This document shows positions 16,984-27,550 of a stretch of DNA of 64,000 bases, one piece after another. A model generated the notes under the pieces. That model worked only from the letters and a program-made list of their open reading frames with translations, was not told the origin of the DNA and did no database searches. Position 1 is the first letter of the stretch, and each line of letters begins with the position of its first letter. The position numbers and the translations under genes are program-made. The stretch is from Blastococcus sp. HT6-30 (GTDB lineage Bacteria; Actinomycetota; Actinomycetes; Mycobacteriales; Geodermatophilaceae). The stretch spans positions 2,686,001-2,750,000 of the forward strand of contig NZ_CP155792.1 of assembly GCF_039729015.1 (NCBI RefSeq), given 5' to 3'.

Positions 16984-17784
16984 GTGCACGACGACCCAGC
17001 CCACCAGACCGCACCCGGGGCGGTGCGCACCGCCGACGGGCCCGGGTACTCCCGAGGACTGCGCCTGGCCGGCGCCGCGGTGCACCTGTACACCGCCAGC
17101 GGTTCGGTGCTCGGCCTGCTCATCGTCCTGGCCGCCTTCGACGGCGCCGTGGAGACCGCCCTCTGGCTGATCCTCGCGACGCTGTTCATCGACGGCACGG
17201 ACGGGATGCTGGCCCGCCGCGCACGGGTCAAGCAGACGATCCCCTGGTTCGACGGCGCCCGGATGGACGACGTCGTCGACTACCTGACCTACGTCTTCGC
17301 CCCCGTCGTGCTGCTCTGGACGACCGACCGGTTGCCGGGCGGCGCCCCCGGCTGGGTCCTGGCCGCGCTGCCCCTGCTCGCCTCCTGCTACCAGTTCTGC
17401 CGGGTGGACGCGAAGACCGAGGACCACTACTTCCTCGGTTTCCCCAGCTACTGGAACGTGGTGGCCTTCTACGCGATCATCCTCGACGTCGGCACCACCG
17501 GGGTCGGCCTCGCGCTCGCTGTCCTGACGGTGCTGGTCTTCGTGCCGGTGAAGTACGTCTACCCGTCGCGCACCAAGCTGCTGCGGGGCGTGAACGTGGG
17601 GCTGGCGACGGTCTGGCTGGTGGCCTTCGCGGTGCTGATCGTCCAGTACCCCGACCCGCACCCGCTGGTGGTCGCGCTGAGCCTGGCCTATCTCGCCTAC
17701 TACTTCGGCGTGAGCATCTGGCTCACCGTGGCCGGTAGCCGCCGCCGGCCGGCGTCAGCCGAGGGCGTCGAGCGCGCGGGATAG
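16984..17784 (+). CDS. pcs: Phosphatidylcholine synthase (CDP-alcohol phosphatidyltransferase)
   Basis: Membrane enzyme predicted to join CDP-diacylglycerol and choline into phosphatidylcholine. The catalytic motif fits DG-X2-AR-X12-G-X3-D-X3-D exactly (D73, G74, A77, R78, G91, D95, D99). The 12-residue spacer, rather than the 8 of ordinary CDP-alcohol transferases, is the mark of Pcs enzymes. [11 protein letters not shown] downstream is also Pcs-like. About eight hydrophobic helices span residues 30-255, and 266 residues is a normal length. It is divergent from ddl and overlaps the PLP-enzyme gene tail to tail by 30 bases. No choline transporter is seen nearby. Confidence 0.85.
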   Translation: MHDDPAHQTAPGAVRTADGPGYSRGLRLAGAAVHLYTASGSVLGLLIVLAAFDGAVETALWLILATLFIDGTDGMLARRARVKQTIPWFDGARMDDVVDYLTYVFAPVVLLWTTDRLPGGAPGWVLAALPLLASCYQFCRVDAKTEDHYFLGFPSYWNVVAFYAIILDVGTTGVGLALAVLTVLVFVPVKYVYPSRTKLLRGVNVGLATVWLVAFAVLIVQYPDPHPLVVALSLAYLAYYFGVSIWLTVAGSRRRPASAEGVERAG

Positions 17785-18903
17785 GTCGGCGACCAGGTCG
17801 GCGGTGTCCTCGATGCCGCAGGACAGCCGCACGAAGCCTCCGGGGACGGCGTCCCCGCCCCACTGCGCCCGCCGGTCGATCGTGCTGTGCACACCGCCGA
17901 AGCTGGTCGCCGCCGCCCACAGCCGACTCGCGCCCAGCAGCCGGGCGACGGCGGCCTCGTCGGGCAGCTCCGCGGACACCACGCCGTTGGGTCGCAGCAT
18001 CTGGCGCGCGGCCAGCGCGAAGGACGGGTCGCCCGCGCGCCACGGCCAGCGCACGTCCCTGACGGCGGGGTGCCCTGCCAGCAGGTCCGCCACCGCCGCC
18101 GCGTTCGTCGCCTGACGGGCCAGCCGCAGGTCCAGCGTGCTCATCGAGCGGTGGCCCAGCCACGCCTCGAACGGCCCCGGCGTGCTGCCCGTCCGGTCCC
18201 GGAAGCCCTTCACCGCCGCGTAGAGGTCGTCGTCGGTGACCGTCACGTGCCCGAGCAGCACGTCGCTGTGCCCGGTGAGCGCCTTGGTGTCGCTGCCGAC
18301 GGTGAGGTCCGCGCCGAGCGCGAGGGGGCGCTGGCCGAGCGGGGTGGCGGTGGTGTTGTCGACGGCGACCAGCGCGCCGGTGGCGTGCGCGGCCTCCGCC
18401 ACCGCGGCGATGTCGCAGACGTCGAGCTGTGGGTTGCTCGGCGTCTCCAGGAGCACCATGCGAGCGCCGGCGAGCCCGCCGTCGGCTGCGAACCGGCCGA
18501 TCTCCGGCGTCGGCACGTACTGCACCTCGATGCCGAAGCGGGCCAGCTCCTCGGCCGCGAGCAGCCGGGTCGTGTAGTAGCCGTCCGAGGGCAGCACGAT
18601 CCGGTTCCCGCTGCGGGCGCACGCCAGGACGGCCGCCGTCAGCGCCGCCATCCCGGTGGCGAAGGACAGGCAGCGGCCGCCGTCGAGCTCGCCGACGGCG
18701 TCCTCGAACACGCGCAGCGTCGGCTGCTCGGTGCGCGCGTAGGCGTCGGCGCCCCCGGCCCGGGGTGGCTGGTCGCCGAGCTGGAAGGGCGCCGCGAACA
18801 CCGGGGAGGGCCGCAGCGGGGCACCCGGCACCGCGGCGCCCTCCCCCGCGCGCACCGACCGGGTGCCGTCGCCGTAGCCGCTGGGGCCATCCGGTCCCCT
18901 CAC
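17755..18903 (-). CDS. Cys/Met metabolism PLP-dependent enzyme (cystathionine gamma-lyase/synthase family)
   Basis: A 382-residue fold-type I PLP enzyme. Markers are [31 protein letters not shown], the [11 protein letters not shown]yr region, [19 protein letters not shown] and the PLP-lysine loop [11 protein letters not shown]. The C-terminus ends [17 protein letters not shown] as in cystathionine gamma-lyases. Lyase and synthase activities cannot be separated by sequence. The GTG at 18903 overlaps the gpsA stop by four bases, so it is cotranscribed with plsC-gpsA, although ddl is the more usual gpsA partner. Confidence 0.88.
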   Translation of the reverse strand: MRGPDGPSGYGDGTRSVRAGEGAAVPGAPLRPSPVFAAPFQLGDQPPRAGGADAYARTEQPTLRVFEDAVGELDGGRCLSFATGMAALTAAVLACARSGNRIVLPSDGYYTTRLLAAEELARFGIEVQYVPTPEIGRFAADGGLAGARMVLLETPSNPQLDVCDIAAVAEAAHATGALVAVDNTTATPLGQRPLALGADLTVGSDTKALTGHSDVLLGHVTVTDDDLYAAVKGFRDRTGSTPGPFEAWLGHRSMSTLDLRLARQATNAAAVADLLAGHPAVRDVRWPWRAGDPSFALAARQMLRPNGVVSAELPDEAAVARLLGASRLWAAATSFGGVHSTIDRRAQWGGDAVPGGFVRLSCGIEDTADLVADLSRALDALG

Positions 18904-19895
18904 TCCGGCTTCGCCTCCCGCGACATGATCTCCCGCACCATCTGCTCCGGCGCCTCGCCCTCGTGGCACACCCGCACGACCGCCTCCGTGATCGGCACGT
19001 CGATGCCGTGCGCCCGGGCCAGGTCGAGCACCGACCGGCAGCTCTTCACGCCCTCGGCGGTCTGCCGGGTGCTCCGCTGCACCTCCTCGACGCTCATGCC
19101 GCGGCCGAGCTTCTCGCCGAAGGTGCGGTTGCGCGACAGCGGGGAGCTGCAGGTGGCCACCAGGTCGCCGAGCCCCGCCAGCCCCGCGAACGTGGTCAGC
19201 TCGGCGCCCAGCACCAGGCCCAGTCGGGCGGTCTCGGCCAGGCCCCGGGTGATCAGCGAGGCCCGGGTGTTGTCCCCGAATCCCAGCCCCTCGGTGATGC
19301 CGCAGGCGAGGGCGATGACGTTCTTCACCGCCCCGCCGAGCTCGCAGCCCACGACGTCGGGGTTGGTGTACGGCCGGAAGTACCGGGTGTGGCACGCCGC
19401 CTGCAGCACCGCTGCGCGATCGGCGTTCGAGCACGCGATCACCGTGGCGGCGGGCTGCTCCTCGGCGATCTCGCGCGCCAGGTTGGGGCCGGAGAGGGCG
19501 GCCACCCGCGACGGGCCGGCACCGGTGACCTCGCAGATGACCTCGCTCATGCGCTTGGTGCTGCCGAGCTCGATGCCCTTCATCAGCGACAACAGGGTCG
19601 CGTCGGGCGGCAGCAGCTCCCGCCAGTCCCCGAGGTTGCCGCGCAGCGACTGCGACGGCACGGCCAGCACGACGACGTCGGCGTCCAGCAGCGCCTCGGC
19701 GGGGTCCGCGGTCGCCCGCAGCCGCTCGGGCAGCCGCACGCCCGGCAGGTAGTCGGCGTTCTCGCGCTCGTCGGTGATGGCCTTGGCCAGCTCCGGGCGC
19801 CGTGCGTGCAGCACGACGTCGCACCCGGCATCGGCGAGCACCTTGGCGAACGTCGTCCCCCAGGAGCCGGCGCCGAGCACCGCGGCGCGGGTCAC
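18900..19895 (-). CDS. gpsA: Glycerol-3-phosphate dehydrogenase [NAD(P)+]
   Basis: Reduces dihydroxyacetone phosphate to sn-glycerol-3-phosphate for phospholipid synthesis. The 331 residues show the nucleotide-binding [10 protein letters not shown] (about 8-17), [22 protein letters not shown], and the substrate-binding [16 protein letters not shown] with the catalytic Lys. The GTG at 19895 overlaps plsC by four bases. Together plsC and gpsA supply early steps of glycerolipid synthesis, fitting the nearby pcs. Confidence 0.97.
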   Translation of the reverse strand: MTRAAVLGAGSWGTTFAKVLADAGCDVVLHARRPELAKAITDERENADYLPGVRLPERLRATADPAEALLDADVVVLAVPSQSLRGNLGDWRELLPPDATLLSLMKGIELGSTKRMSEVICEVTGAGPSRVAALSGPNLAREIAEEQPAATVIACSNADRAAVLQAACHTRYFRPYTNPDVVGCELGGAVKNVIALACGITEGLGFGDNTRASLITRGLAETARLGLVLGAELTTFAGLAGLGDLVATCSSPLSRNRTFGEKLGRGMSVEEVQRSTRQTAEGVKSCRSVLDLARAHGIDVPITEAVVRVCHEGEAPEQMVREIMSREAKPE

Positions 19896-20728
19896 GCCGC
19901 GCTCCCCGCGATGCCGTCCGGGCGCGAGCGGCCCGGGCCCGGGTGGAAGGTGAGCGGGGGTTGTTCGTTCCGCAGCTCGCCGAGCTGGTCGCGCACCCTC
20001 GACATCATCAGATCGGTCGTCTCCCGCAGCAGGTCGGCGTTCAGCGGACGGCCCGCCCGCACCTCGGCCCGCACGGCCGAGAGGTCGATCGGCTCGCCGA
20101 CGAGGTAGTCGGCGGGCGTGCGCAGCCGCAGGTGCAGCTTCTTGGCGTGGTAGTCGTGCACCCGCTGCGGCCCCCACTGCGCCACCGGGACGACGACGGC
20201 CTCGGTGGTCAGCGCCAGCTGCGCCGCGCCCGTACGGGCCTGCATCGGCCACCACCCCGGGTCGCGGGTGACCGAGCCCTCCGGGTAGATCACGACGATG
20301 CTGCCCGCCGCGAGGTCGGCCCGCGCCGCGTCCAGCGATCCGCGCGCCGCAGTCGAGTACCGGGCCACCGGGATCTGACCGGCCGCCCGCAGGATCGTCC
20401 CGGCCAGCCCCTTGAACACCGCCTCCTTGGCTAGGAAGTGCGGAATGCGGCCCTGGTCGAAGACCAGGCGGGCGCAGGCCAGCGGGTCGAGCACCGAGAC
20501 GTGGTTGGCGACCAGCAGCACCGGCCCCCGGACCGGGATGCGGTCGGCGTGCCGGTAGCGCAGCCGGAAGATCAGCGACGACACCGGGTAGATCACCACG
20601 ATGCACAGCCACAGGGCGAACGAGATGCGGCCCCGGGTGCGCCACCTGCTGGGCCGACCGGCCCGGTGGGCCTCGACCGCGGCCGACCCGCCCGCGTGCG
20701 CTCCGCGCGAGGACGTCTCCTCCGTCAC
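19892..20728 (-). CDS. plsC: 1-acyl-sn-glycerol-3-phosphate acyltransferase (PlsC-type)
   Basis: Membrane-associated acyltransferase of 278 residues, expected to make phosphatidic acid. It has an N-terminal hydrophobic helix (about residues 38-57), the catalytic NHVSVLDP (HX4D) motif at about 81-88, the substrate-binding [10 protein letters not shown] motif and a C-terminal Pro-rich tail. The GTG at 20728 follows a strong GGAGGGAGG site. It is the first gene of the plsC-gpsA-PLP enzyme run. Actinobacteria have many PlsC paralogues, so acyl specificity is uncertain. Confidence 0.9.
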   Translation of the reverse strand: MTEETSSRGAHAGGSAAVEAHRAGRPSRWRTRGRISFALWLCIVVIYPVSSLIFRLRYRHADRIPVRGPVLLVANHVSVLDPLACARLVFDQGRIPHFLAKEAVFKGLAGTILRAAGQIPVARYSTAARGSLDAARADLAAGSIVVIYPEGSVTRDPGWWPMQARTGAAQLALTTEAVVVPVAQWGPQRVHDYHAKKLHLRLRTPADYLVGEPIDLSAVRAEVRAGRPLNADLLRETTDLMMSRVRDQLGELRNEQPPLTFHPGPGRSRPDGIAGSAA

Positions 20729-20836
20729 CGCCCCCCCCTCCCTCCGCTGTGAGCCAGCCCATGATCGACCCGGGCCGCCCATCGCGGTCCACCGGGTCCC
20801 GGCCTCCGGCCGCCGCGGCCACCGTGTGCTCACATT

Positions 20837-21490
20837 GTGGCCGTGTCCAGCTGGTCGGTCGTGGTCCCGGCGAAGCGGCTCGCCGTGGCCAAGACCCGGC
20901 TGCGGCCGCTCACCGGCGAGCCCGGCGGCGACCACGGGGCGCTGGTCCTGGCACTGCTCGCCGACACGGTCGCGGCGGCCCTGGCCTGCCCGCGGGTGGG
21001 GTCGGTGGTCGTCGTCACCGACGATCCGGCCGCCGCGCAGCTGGTGCGCGCCCTGGGGGCCGGCACCGTGGCCGACGAACCGGATCGGGGGCTGAACCCC
21101 GCGCTCGAGCACGGGGCGCGGCACGCCGGCGGGGACCGCGTGGCCGCGCTCTCCTCCGACCTGCCCGCCCTGCGGTCCGGGGAGCTGGCCGCGGCGCTCA
21201 CCGCGGCGGAGATGGCCCCGCGCTGCTTCGTCGCCGACGCCCAGGGCACCGGCACCACCCTGCTGACCGCCGCCGGGGTGCCCCTGCACCCCCGGTTCGG
21301 GCGCGGGTCGGCGCAGGCGCACCGGAAGGACGGCGCGGCACCGCTCAGCGGCGCCTGGCCGGGCCTGCTGCGCGACGTCGACACGCCCGACGACCTCCGC
21401 ACGGCCCTCGCTCTCGGGGCGGGCGCCCGCACGACCGAGCTGGTGCGGAGGTCGTCCCGTCTCGCCGACCGGCTGGGTACGGCACGATGA
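20837..21490 (+). CDS. cofC: 2-phospho-L-lactate / phosphoenolpyruvate guanylyltransferase (CofC/FbiD)
   Basis: Makes the guanylylated three-carbon precursor of coenzyme F420; in mycobacteria FbiD prefers phosphoenolpyruvate. The 217 residues begin [17 protein letters not shown], the nucleotide-binding loop, with [23 protein letters not shown] and FGRGSAQAH further on. The GTG at 20837 is taken; a GTG two codons later is possible. It lies directly before ppk, as fbiD does in M. tuberculosis (Rv2983-Rv2984). Confidence 0.93.
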   Translation: MAVSSWSVVVPAKRLAVAKTRLRPLTGEPGGDHGALVLALLADTVAAALACPRVGSVVVVTDDPAAAQLVRALGAGTVADEPDRGLNPALEHGARHAGGDRVAALSSDLPALRSGELAAALTAAEMAPRCFVADAQGTGTTLLTAAGVPLHPRFGRGSAQAHRKDGAAPLSGAWPGLLRDVDTPDDLRTALALGAGARTTELVRRSSRLADRLGTAR

Positions 21491-21494
21491 GGCC

Positions 21495-23567
21495 GTGCCT
21501 TCCCAGAGCGCGTCCCGGACCAGTGCCCTGCCCGCCGACCGGTACCTGAACCGAGAGCTGTCCTGGCTGGACTTCAACTCCCGCGTCCTGGAGCTGGCGG
21601 AGGACGACTCGCTCCCGCTGCTGGAGCGGGTCAAGTTCCTCGCCATCTTCGCCAGCAACCTCGACGAGTTCTACATGGTGCGCATCGCCGGGCTGAAGCG
21701 CCGGCGGAGCACCGGCCTCACGGTCCGCTCGCCCGACGGGCTGACCATCCGCGAGCAGCTGGAGCGGGTGACCACCCGCACCCAGGAGCTGGTGCAGCGG
21801 CACTCCGACGTCTTCAACAAGGACGTGCTGCCCCGCCTCGAGGAGACCGGCATCCGGATCGTCCACTGGGAGGACCTGGAGGAGGACGCGATGCGCCGGC
21901 TCCGGGACTACTTCCGCGACCAGGTCTTCCCGGTGCTCACCCCGCTCGCCGTCGACCCGGCTCACCCGTTCCCCTACATCAGCGGCCTGTCGCTGAACCT
22001 CGCGGTGTCGGTGCAGGACCCCGACTCCAACACCCCCCGCTTTGCGCGGCTGAAGGTGCCCAACAACGTGCCGCGGTTCGTGCCGGTCGCCTCGCAGGAC
22101 GACACGGTGATCTTCCTGCCGCTCGAGGACCTCATCGCCGCGCACCTCCCCCAGCTCTTCCCGGGGCTCGACGTGCTCGACCACCACTTCTTCCGCGTCA
22201 CCCGCAACGCCGACGTCGAGGTCGAGGAGGACCGCGACGAGGACCTGCTGCAGGCTCTGGAGCGCGAGCTGGCCCGGCGCCGGTTCGGGCCCGCGGTGCG
22301 CCTGGAGGTCGCCGAGCCGATGGACCCGCGGATCCTCGAGGTCCTCATCTCCGAGCTCGAGGTCTCCCCCGCGGACGTCGTCCACGTGCCCGGGCTGCTC
22401 GACCTCGCCTCGCTCATGGCGCTCTACGACCTCGACCGGCCGGAGCTCAAGGACGAGCCGTTCGTCCCCGCCACGCACCCGCGCCTGTCCGAGGGCGAGA
22501 CGCCCAAGAGCGTCTTCGCGACCCTCCGCGAGGGCGACGTGCTGGTCCACCACCCGTACCACTCGTTCGCCACCAGCGTGCAGCGGTTCATCGAGCAGGC
22601 CGCCGCCGACCCGAACGTGCTCGCCATCAAGCAGACGCTGTACCGCACGTCCGGGGACTCCCCGATCGTCAACGCGCTGATCGAGGCCGCCGAGGCCGGC
22701 AAGCAGGTCGTGGTCCTCGTCGAGATCAAGGCCCGGTTCGACGAGGAGGCCAACATCAGCTGGGCCCGCTCGCTGGAGCGGGCCGGGTGCCACGTCGTCT
22801 ACGGGCTGGTGGGGCTGAAGACGCACTGCAAGACGGCGCTGGTGGTCCGCCGGGAGCAGGGCATGATCCGGCGGTACTGCCACATCGGTACGGGCAACTA
22901 CAACCCGAAGACCGCCCGGATCTACGAGGACTTCGGCATCCTCACCGCCGACCCCCGGGTGGGCGCCGACCTGACCGACCTGTTCAACGTGCTCACCGGC
23001 TACTCGCGGCAGACCAACTACCGCACGCTCATGGTGGCCCCGCACGGCATCCGCAACGGCCTGGTCGAGAAGATCCGCCGCGAGGCCCGGCACGCCGGCG
23101 ACGGGCGCCCCTCGGGCATCCGCATCAAGGCGAACTCGGTCGTCGACGAGCGCCTCATCGACGCCCTCTACGAGGCCTCGCGGGCCGGTGTGCCGGTGGA
23201 GCTCTTCGTCCGCGGCATCTGCGCCCTGCGCCCGGGCGTCCCCGGGCTGTCGGAGACCATCCGGGTGCGCTCGATCGTCGGGCGGTTCCTCGAGCACTCC
23301 CGGGTGATCTCGTTCCTCAACGGCGGCGAGCCGGAGTGGTGGATCGGCAGCGCCGACCTCATGCACCGCAACCTCGATCGCCGGGTCGAGGTGCTGCTCC
23401 GGGTCTGCGACGAGGCGGCCCGCAGGCAGCTGGAGGAGACGCTCAGCCCGGCCATGGAGCCGGGCGTGCGGTCCTGGGAGCTGCGCAGCGACGGGCAGTG
23501 GGACCGGCTGGAGGGGCGGGACTACCAGGCAGAGCTGATGCACCGGATCCATGAGCTCGCCGGCTGA
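21495..23567 (+). CDS. ppk: Polyphosphate kinase 1
   Basis: Reversible membrane-associated enzyme building inorganic polyphosphate from ATP. The 690 residues match PPK1: [17 protein letters not shown] at the N-terminus, [44 protein letters not shown], the phospho-accepting His463 in [18 protein letters not shown], and the second essential His624 in [11 protein letters not shown]. The GTG start lies 4 bases after cofC, and the 3' end overlaps the MutT1 gene by 17 bases, so cofC-ppk-mutT1 form one operon. Confidence 0.98.
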   Translation: MPSQSASRTSALPADRYLNRELSWLDFNSRVLELAEDDSLPLLERVKFLAIFASNLDEFYMVRIAGLKRRRSTGLTVRSPDGLTIREQLERVTTRTQELVQRHSDVFNKDVLPRLEETGIRIVHWEDLEEDAMRRLRDYFRDQVFPVLTPLAVDPAHPFPYISGLSLNLAVSVQDPDSNTPRFARLKVPNNVPRFVPVASQDDTVIFLPLEDLIAAHLPQLFPGLDVLDHHFFRVTRNADVEVEEDRDEDLLQALERELARRRFGPAVRLEVAEPMDPRILEVLISELEVSPADVVHVPGLLDLASLMALYDLDRPELKDEPFVPATHPRLSEGETPKSVFATLREGDVLVHHPYHSFATSVQRFIEQAAADPNVLAIKQTLYRTSGDSPIVNALIEAAEAGKQVVVLVEIKARFDEEANISWARSLERAGCHVVYGLVGLKTHCKTALVVRREQGMIRRYCHIGTGNYNPKTARIYEDFGILTADPRVGADLTDLFNVLTGYSRQTNYRTLMVAPHGIRNGLVEKIRREARHAGDGRPSGIRIKANSVVDERLIDALYEASRAGVPVELFVRGICALRPGVPGLSETIRVRSIVGRFLEHSRVISFLNGGEPEWWIGSADLMHRNLDRRVEVLLRVCDEAARRQLEETLSPAMEPGVRSWELRSDGQWDRLEGRDYQAELMHRIHELAG

Positions 23568-24531
23568 GCCGCGGCCCGTCGCGGCCGCCGGCGGGGTCGT
23601 GTGGCGGCCGGCCGGCGACGACGGCGTCGAGATCGCCGTCGTCCACCGTCCCCGCTACGACGACTGGTCGCTGCCCAAGGGCAAGCTCGACGCCGGTGAG
23701 CACGCACTGGCCGCGGCGTGCCGCGAGGTGGTCGAGGAGACCGGCCTGCGCATCCTCGCCGGACGCCGCGGGCCGACGACGCAGTACGCCGCCGGCGGCG
23801 TGCCCAAGCACGTGGACTACTGGCTCATGCGCTGCGCGGGCGGCTCCTTCCGCGCCAACGACGAGGTGGACGAGCTGCGCTGGCTCGCCCCCGCCGACGC
23901 CGCCGAGCTGGTCACCCACGACCACGACCGGCTGGTGATCGCCGACGCCGCCCGCACCGACGTGCCGCGCGAGGTGAGCCTGCTCCTGGTCCGCCACGGC
24001 CGCGCCGGGAGCAAGCAGGATTTCGACGGCCCGGACGAGCTGCGCCCGCTGGACGACCGGGGGCGGCGGCAGGCGCAGCAGCTGGCCGAGGCGCTGCCCC
24101 TCTTCGGCCCCGCGGCGATCGCCTCGGCGCCGCCGCTGCGCTGCCGCTCGACCGTGGATCCCCTCGCGCAGCTGTTGGGCCTGGACGTGCCCGTCCGGCC
24201 CGAGTTGGGCGAGGAGGGCTTCGCGGACGACCCGCAGGCCGCGCTCGCCGCGGTGGAGCAGCTGCTCGTCCCCCGGGCCGACGGCGGTGTCACCGTGCTG
24301 TGCAGCCAGGGCGGGGTGATCCCGTCGGTGCTCCAGGCGCTCGGGGTGCACGGCCACGGCGTCCGCGGTCTGCTCCCGCCGGCCGCCAAGGGCAGCGTGT
24401 GGGCCCTCGGCGGCCGGCCGGGAGCGCTGGTCGCGGACTACTACCGCAACTTCGAGCCCGACCCGGACGCCCCGCTGCCTCAGCGGGCGGGCAGCGCCGT
24501 CGGGAGCCAGGCCGGGCGCGCCGCCTCGTAG
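23551..24531 (+). CDS. mutT1: MutT1-type NUDIX hydrolase with C-terminal histidine phosphatase domain
   Basis: A 326-residue two-domain protein like mycobacterial MutT1, which hydrolyses 8-oxo-dGTP and diadenosine polyphosphates. The Nudix box is at residues 44-66 ([20 protein letters not shown], then TGL). A phosphoglycerate-mutase-like domain follows with [10 protein letters not shown] (RHG at 148-150) and [11 protein letters not shown]. The ppk-mutT1 order is also mycobacterial. Its 3' end overlaps the convergent leuD by 52 bases, so the two C-termini are encoded on opposite strands of the same DNA. Confidence 0.93.
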   Translation: MSSPAEPRPVAAAGGVVWRPAGDDGVEIAVVHRPRYDDWSLPKGKLDAGEHALAAACREVVEETGLRILAGRRGPTTQYAAGGVPKHVDYWLMRCAGGSFRANDEVDELRWLAPADAAELVTHDHDRLVIADAARTDVPREVSLLLVRHGRAGSKQDFDGPDELRPLDDRGRRQAQQLAEALPLFGPAAIASAPPLRCRSTVDPLAQLLGLDVPVRPELGEEGFADDPQAALAAVEQLLVPRADGGVTVLCSQGGVIPSVLQALGVHGHGVRGLLPPAAKGSVWALGGRPGALVADYYRNFEPDPDAPLPQRAGSAVGSQAGRAAS

Positions 24532-25097
24532 CTCTCGATGTCGTCGAGGTGCCGCTCGGTGAGGCCGACGTCGTCGAGCCCCTCCAGCAGCCGCCACCGG
24601 GTGTAGTCGTCGATCTCGAACGGGACCGCCCGCTCCGCACCCGCTCGCGCCGACCCCCAGGTGACCTGCTTGGCCTGCAGATCGACCGTCACCGGCGTGG
24701 CCGGGTCGGCCTCGATCGCCGTCCACAGCGCCTCGACGTCGGCCTGCGGCAGCACCACCGTCAGCAGCCCGGACTTGGTCGAGTTGTTGCGGAAGATGTC
24801 GGCGAACCGGGAGCTGATGACGACGCGGAAGCCGCCGTCGAGCAGCGCCCAGTTGGCGTGCTCGCGGGAGGAGCCGGTGCCGAAGTCGGGGCCAGCCACC
24901 AGGATCGAAGCGTCGGCGTACTCCGGCTGGTTGAGCACGAAGTCCGGCTCGTTGGTGCGCCAGGCGATGAAGAGCCCGTCCTCGAAGCCGGTGCGGGTGA
25001 TCCGCTTGAGGTACTCGGCCGGGATGATCTGGTCGGTGTCGACGGCGCTGCGGCGCAGGGGCGCGGCGGTCCCGGTGTGGGTGGTGAAGGCGTCCAC
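24480..25097 (-). CDS. leuD: 3-isopropylmalate dehydratase small subunit
   Basis: Swivelling-domain subunit pairing with LeuC to isomerise 2-isopropylmalate (and citramalate in the CimA route). The 205 residues contain [36 protein letters not shown] core (GTGSSREHA) and [19 protein letters not shown], all family signatures. It starts four bases after the leuC stop. The tail, about 17 codons, overlaps the convergent mutT1. Confidence 0.97.
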   Translation of the reverse strand: MDAFTTHTGTAAPLRRSAVDTDQIIPAEYLKRITRTGFEDGLFIAWRTNEPDFVLNQPEYADASILVAGPDFGTGSSREHANWALLDGGFRVVISSRFADIFRNNSTKSGLLTVVLPQADVEALWTAIEADPATPVTVDLQAKQVTWGSARAGAERAVPFEIDDYTRWRLLEGLDDVGLTERHLDDIESYEAARPAWLPTALPAR

Positions 25098-25100
25098 GGC

Positions 25101-26507
25101 TCAGGCTCCGATCAGGTCGGCGGGGGCGGTGAGGCGGCCGGTCAGCGCGGTGGCGGCGGCCACGGACGGCGACACCAGGTGGGTGCGACCGCCCTTGCCC
25201 TGGCGGCCCTGGAAGTTGCGGTTGCTGGTCGACGCCGACCGCTCGCCGGGCTTGAGCTGGTCGGGGTTCATGCCCAGGCACATCGAGCACCCCGCACCCC
25301 GCCACTCGGCGCCGGCCTCGGTGAAGACCTTGTCCAGGCCCTCCGCCTCGGCCTGCAGCTTCACGCCCACCGAGCCGGGGACCACGAGCATGCGCGTGCC
25401 CGGGTCGATCTTCTTGCCCTGCAGGAACGCCGCGGCGGTGCGCAGGTCCTCGATCCGGCCGTTGGTGCAGGAGCCCAGGAAGACGGTGTCGACTTCGATC
25501 TCGCGCAGCGGGGTGCCGGGGGTCAGGCCCATGTAGGCCAGCGCCTGCTCGGCGGCCCGCCGCTCGCCGTCGTCGTCGAACTGGCCCGGGTCGGGCACCA
25601 CGCCGTCGATCGGCAGGCCCTGGCCCGGGTTGGTGCCCCAGGTGACGAACGGGGTCAGCGTCGAGGCGTCGAGGGTCACCTCGCGGTCGAACACCGCGCC
25701 GTCGTCGGTGCGCAACGTGCGCCAGTGCTCGACGGCGGCGTCCCAGTCCGCGCCCCGGGGGGCGTGCGGGCGCCTCTGCAGGAAGTCGACGGTGGTCTGG
25801 TCGGGAGCGATGAGCCCCGCCTTCGCGCCGGCCTCGATCGACATGTTGCAGATGGTCATCCGGGCCTCCATCGACAGACCCTCGATGGCGCTGCCGCAGT
25901 ACTCGATGACGTGCCCGGCCGCACCGTTGGTACCGATCTGGGCGATGACGGCGAGGATGATGTCCTTCGCCGAGACGCCGGGAGCCAGCTCGCCCTCGAC
26001 GGTGACCGACATCTGCTTCGGGCGGTACTGCGGAAGGGTCTGGGTGGCCAGCACGTGCTCGACCTCGCTGGTGCCGATGCCGAACGCCAGTGCCCCGAAG
26101 GCCCCGTGGGTGGAGGTGTGGCTGTCGCCGCAGACGATGGTCATGCCCGGCTGGGTCAGTCCCAGCTGCGGGCCGATCACGTGGACGATGCCCTGGTCGC
26201 GGTCGCCCATCGGGGCCAGCCGGATGCCGAACTCGGCGGCGTTGCGCCGCAGCGCGTCGACCTGCGCCCGGCTCACCGGGTCGGCGATGGGGCTGAGGAT
26301 GTCCAGCGTCGGGACGTTGTGGTCCTCGGTCGCCATGGTGAGGTCGGGGCGGCGGACCGTGCGCCCAGCGGCCCGGAGGCCGTCGAAGGCCTGCGGGCTG
26401 GTGACCTCGTGGACGAGGTGCAGGTCGATGTAGAGCAGGTCGGGCTCGCCCGCGGTGCTGCGCACGACGTGGGCGTCGTAGACCTTCTCGGCCAGGGTCT
26501 TCGGCAC
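25101..26507 (-). CDS. leuC: 3-isopropylmalate dehydratase large subunit
   Basis: Aconitase-family [4Fe-4S] subunit of 468 residues. The cluster ligands are C347 ([11 protein letters not shown]), C407 and C410 ([13 protein letters not shown]), matching the standard positions. [15 protein letters not shown] and [14 protein letters not shown] N-terminal motifs are present. The start is GTG after a GGGGA site. It is divergent from the IclR gene across 73 bases that hold a 17-bp palindrome, the likely control point for leuCD. Confidence 0.97.
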   Translation of the reverse strand: MPKTLAEKVYDAHVVRSTAGEPDLLYIDLHLVHEVTSPQAFDGLRAAGRTVRRPDLTMATEDHNVPTLDILSPIADPVSRAQVDALRRNAAEFGIRLAPMGDRDQGIVHVIGPQLGLTQPGMTIVCGDSHTSTHGAFGALAFGIGTSEVEHVLATQTLPQYRPKQMSVTVEGELAPGVSAKDIILAVIAQIGTNGAAGHVIEYCGSAIEGLSMEARMTICNMSIEAGAKAGLIAPDQTTVDFLQRRPHAPRGADWDAAVEHWRTLRTDDGAVFDREVTLDASTLTPFVTWGTNPGQGLPIDGVVPDPGQFDDDGERRAAEQALAYMGLTPGTPLREIEVDTVFLGSCTNGRIEDLRTAAAFLQGKKIDPGTRMLVVPGSVGVKLQAEAEGLDKVFTEAGAEWRGAGCSMCLGMNPDQLKPGERSASTSNRNFQGRQGKGGRTHLVSPSVAAATALTGRLTAPADLIGA

Positions 26508-26541
26508 GGTCTCGTCCCCTTCGGGTGACTGGTCGATCCCG

Positions 26542-26558
26542 GAGTGACTGTCTCACTC
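26542..26558. promoter_or_regulatory. Candidate IclR-family operator between leuC and iclR
   Basis: GAGTGA-N5-TCACTC (spacer CTGTC) forms a 17-bp palindrome centred in the 73-base divergent gap, 35 bases from the leuC start and 23 from the regulator start. IclR proteins bind short palindromes as dimers or tetramers, and NdgR/LtbR-type members control leuCD in actinobacteria. Assignment is by position and symmetry only. Confidence 0.5.
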
Positions 26559-26580
26559 TGCGGGATGCGAGTATTGCTGT

Positions 26581-27282
26581 GTGGGACAGCCTAACCCGGT
26601 CGCGGTGCTGGACAAAGCAGTGTCGATCCTGCACGCCGTGGCGCAGGAGCCGGCGACCCTCGCCGAGCTGGTGACGCGCACCGGCCTGCCCCGGGCCACC
26701 GCCCACCGGCTCGCCGTCGCCCTGGAGGGTCACCGCCTCGTGCGGCGCACCGATGCCGGCAGCTGGGCCCCCGGCCCGGCGCTGGCAGAGCTGGGCCGCG
26801 GCACGGCCGACGTCGGGGAGATCGCGTCCCGCCACCTGGCCACCCTCCGCGACGCCACCGGCGAGAGCGCGCAATTCTACGTGCGCGACGGCGCCACCCG
26901 CGTGTGCGTCGCCGCGGCGGAGCGCACCAGCGGCCTGCGCGACACCGTCCCGGTCGGCGCGCGGCTGCCGATGACCGCGGGTTCCGCCGCACACGCCCTG
27001 CTGGCGTTCATGCCCGCCGACGAGGTGACCCGGCTGCTGCCCTCGGCGAGCTTCACCGCCCGCACGCTGCTGGACGTCCGCAGGCGCGGCTGGGCGCACA
27101 GCGTCGCCGAGCGGGAGGCCGGCGTGGCGTCGCTGTCGGCGCCGGTGCGCGACGGCACCGGCAGCGTCCTGGGCGCCGTCTCGATCTCCGGTCCGGTGGA
27201 GCGGCTGGGGAGGCGCCCCAGCCCGGAGATCATCGGCGCCGTGCTCGACGCCGCGGCAGCGATTTCCCGCGCCGCCCGCTGA
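26581..27282 (+). CDS. IclR-family transcriptional regulator (NdgR/LtbR-like)
   Basis: A 233-residue regulator with an N-terminal winged helix (about 10-65: VLDKAVSILHAVAQEPATLAEL, given here in part: TLAELVTRTGLPRATAHRL) and a C-terminal IclR effector domain (ESAQFYVRDG, PMTAGSAAHALLAF, REAGVASLSAPVRD). Divergent placement from leuCD matches Streptomyces NdgR and Corynebacterium LtbR, which govern leucine synthesis and, in the latter, trpEDCBA. The effector is unproven. The 3' end overlaps the convergent small membrane gene by 53 bases. Confidence 0.88.
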   Translation: MGQPNPVAVLDKAVSILHAVAQEPATLAELVTRTGLPRATAHRLAVALEGHRLVRRTDAGSWAPGPALAELGRGTADVGEIASRHLATLRDATGESAQFYVRDGATRVCVAAAERTSGLRDTVPVGARLPMTAGSAAHALLAFMPADEVTRLLPSASFTARTLLDVRRRGWAHSVAEREAGVASLSAPVRDGTGSVLGAVSISGPVERLGRRPSPEIIGAVLDAAAAISRAAR

Positions 27283-27550
27283 GGCGGGGTACGCCCCGCT
27301 CGTCGTCGGGCGCCGGGGCCTCCACCACCGCCGGGCGCAACCGCGTCCAGACGGCGAAGGCCACCGCGACGGCGACCATGGCCAGGCCCGCCCAGAGGTC
27401 GGCGTTCGACCCGTCGGGCTCTGCCGGCGCCTCCTCGGGGCCGTCGAGCAACCCGACGATCAGCAGGACGACCCCGTAGAAGCCGATCAGCTCGGCGATG
27501 ACGTCGCGGACGTCGAACGCGCCCGCCCCTCTTCTCGGGTGGTGCGCCAT
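27230..27550 (-). CDS. Small two-helix membrane protein
   Basis: A 106-residue hypothetical protein with two hydrophobic segments (about residues 20-35, [14 protein letters not shown], and 52-68, LWAGLAMVAVAVAFAVW), an acidic/Pro-rich loop and an Arg-rich C-terminus. The ATG shares its A with the galK stop (TGATG), which argues for translational coupling and for a real gene. The tail overlaps iclR on the other strand. No function is recognised. Confidence 0.62.
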   Translation of the reverse strand: MAHHPRRGAGAFDVRDVIAELIGFYGVVLLIVGLLDGPEEAPAEPDGSNADLWAGLAMVAVAVAFAVWTRLRPAVVEAPAPDDERGVPRLSGRRGKSLPRRRARRR

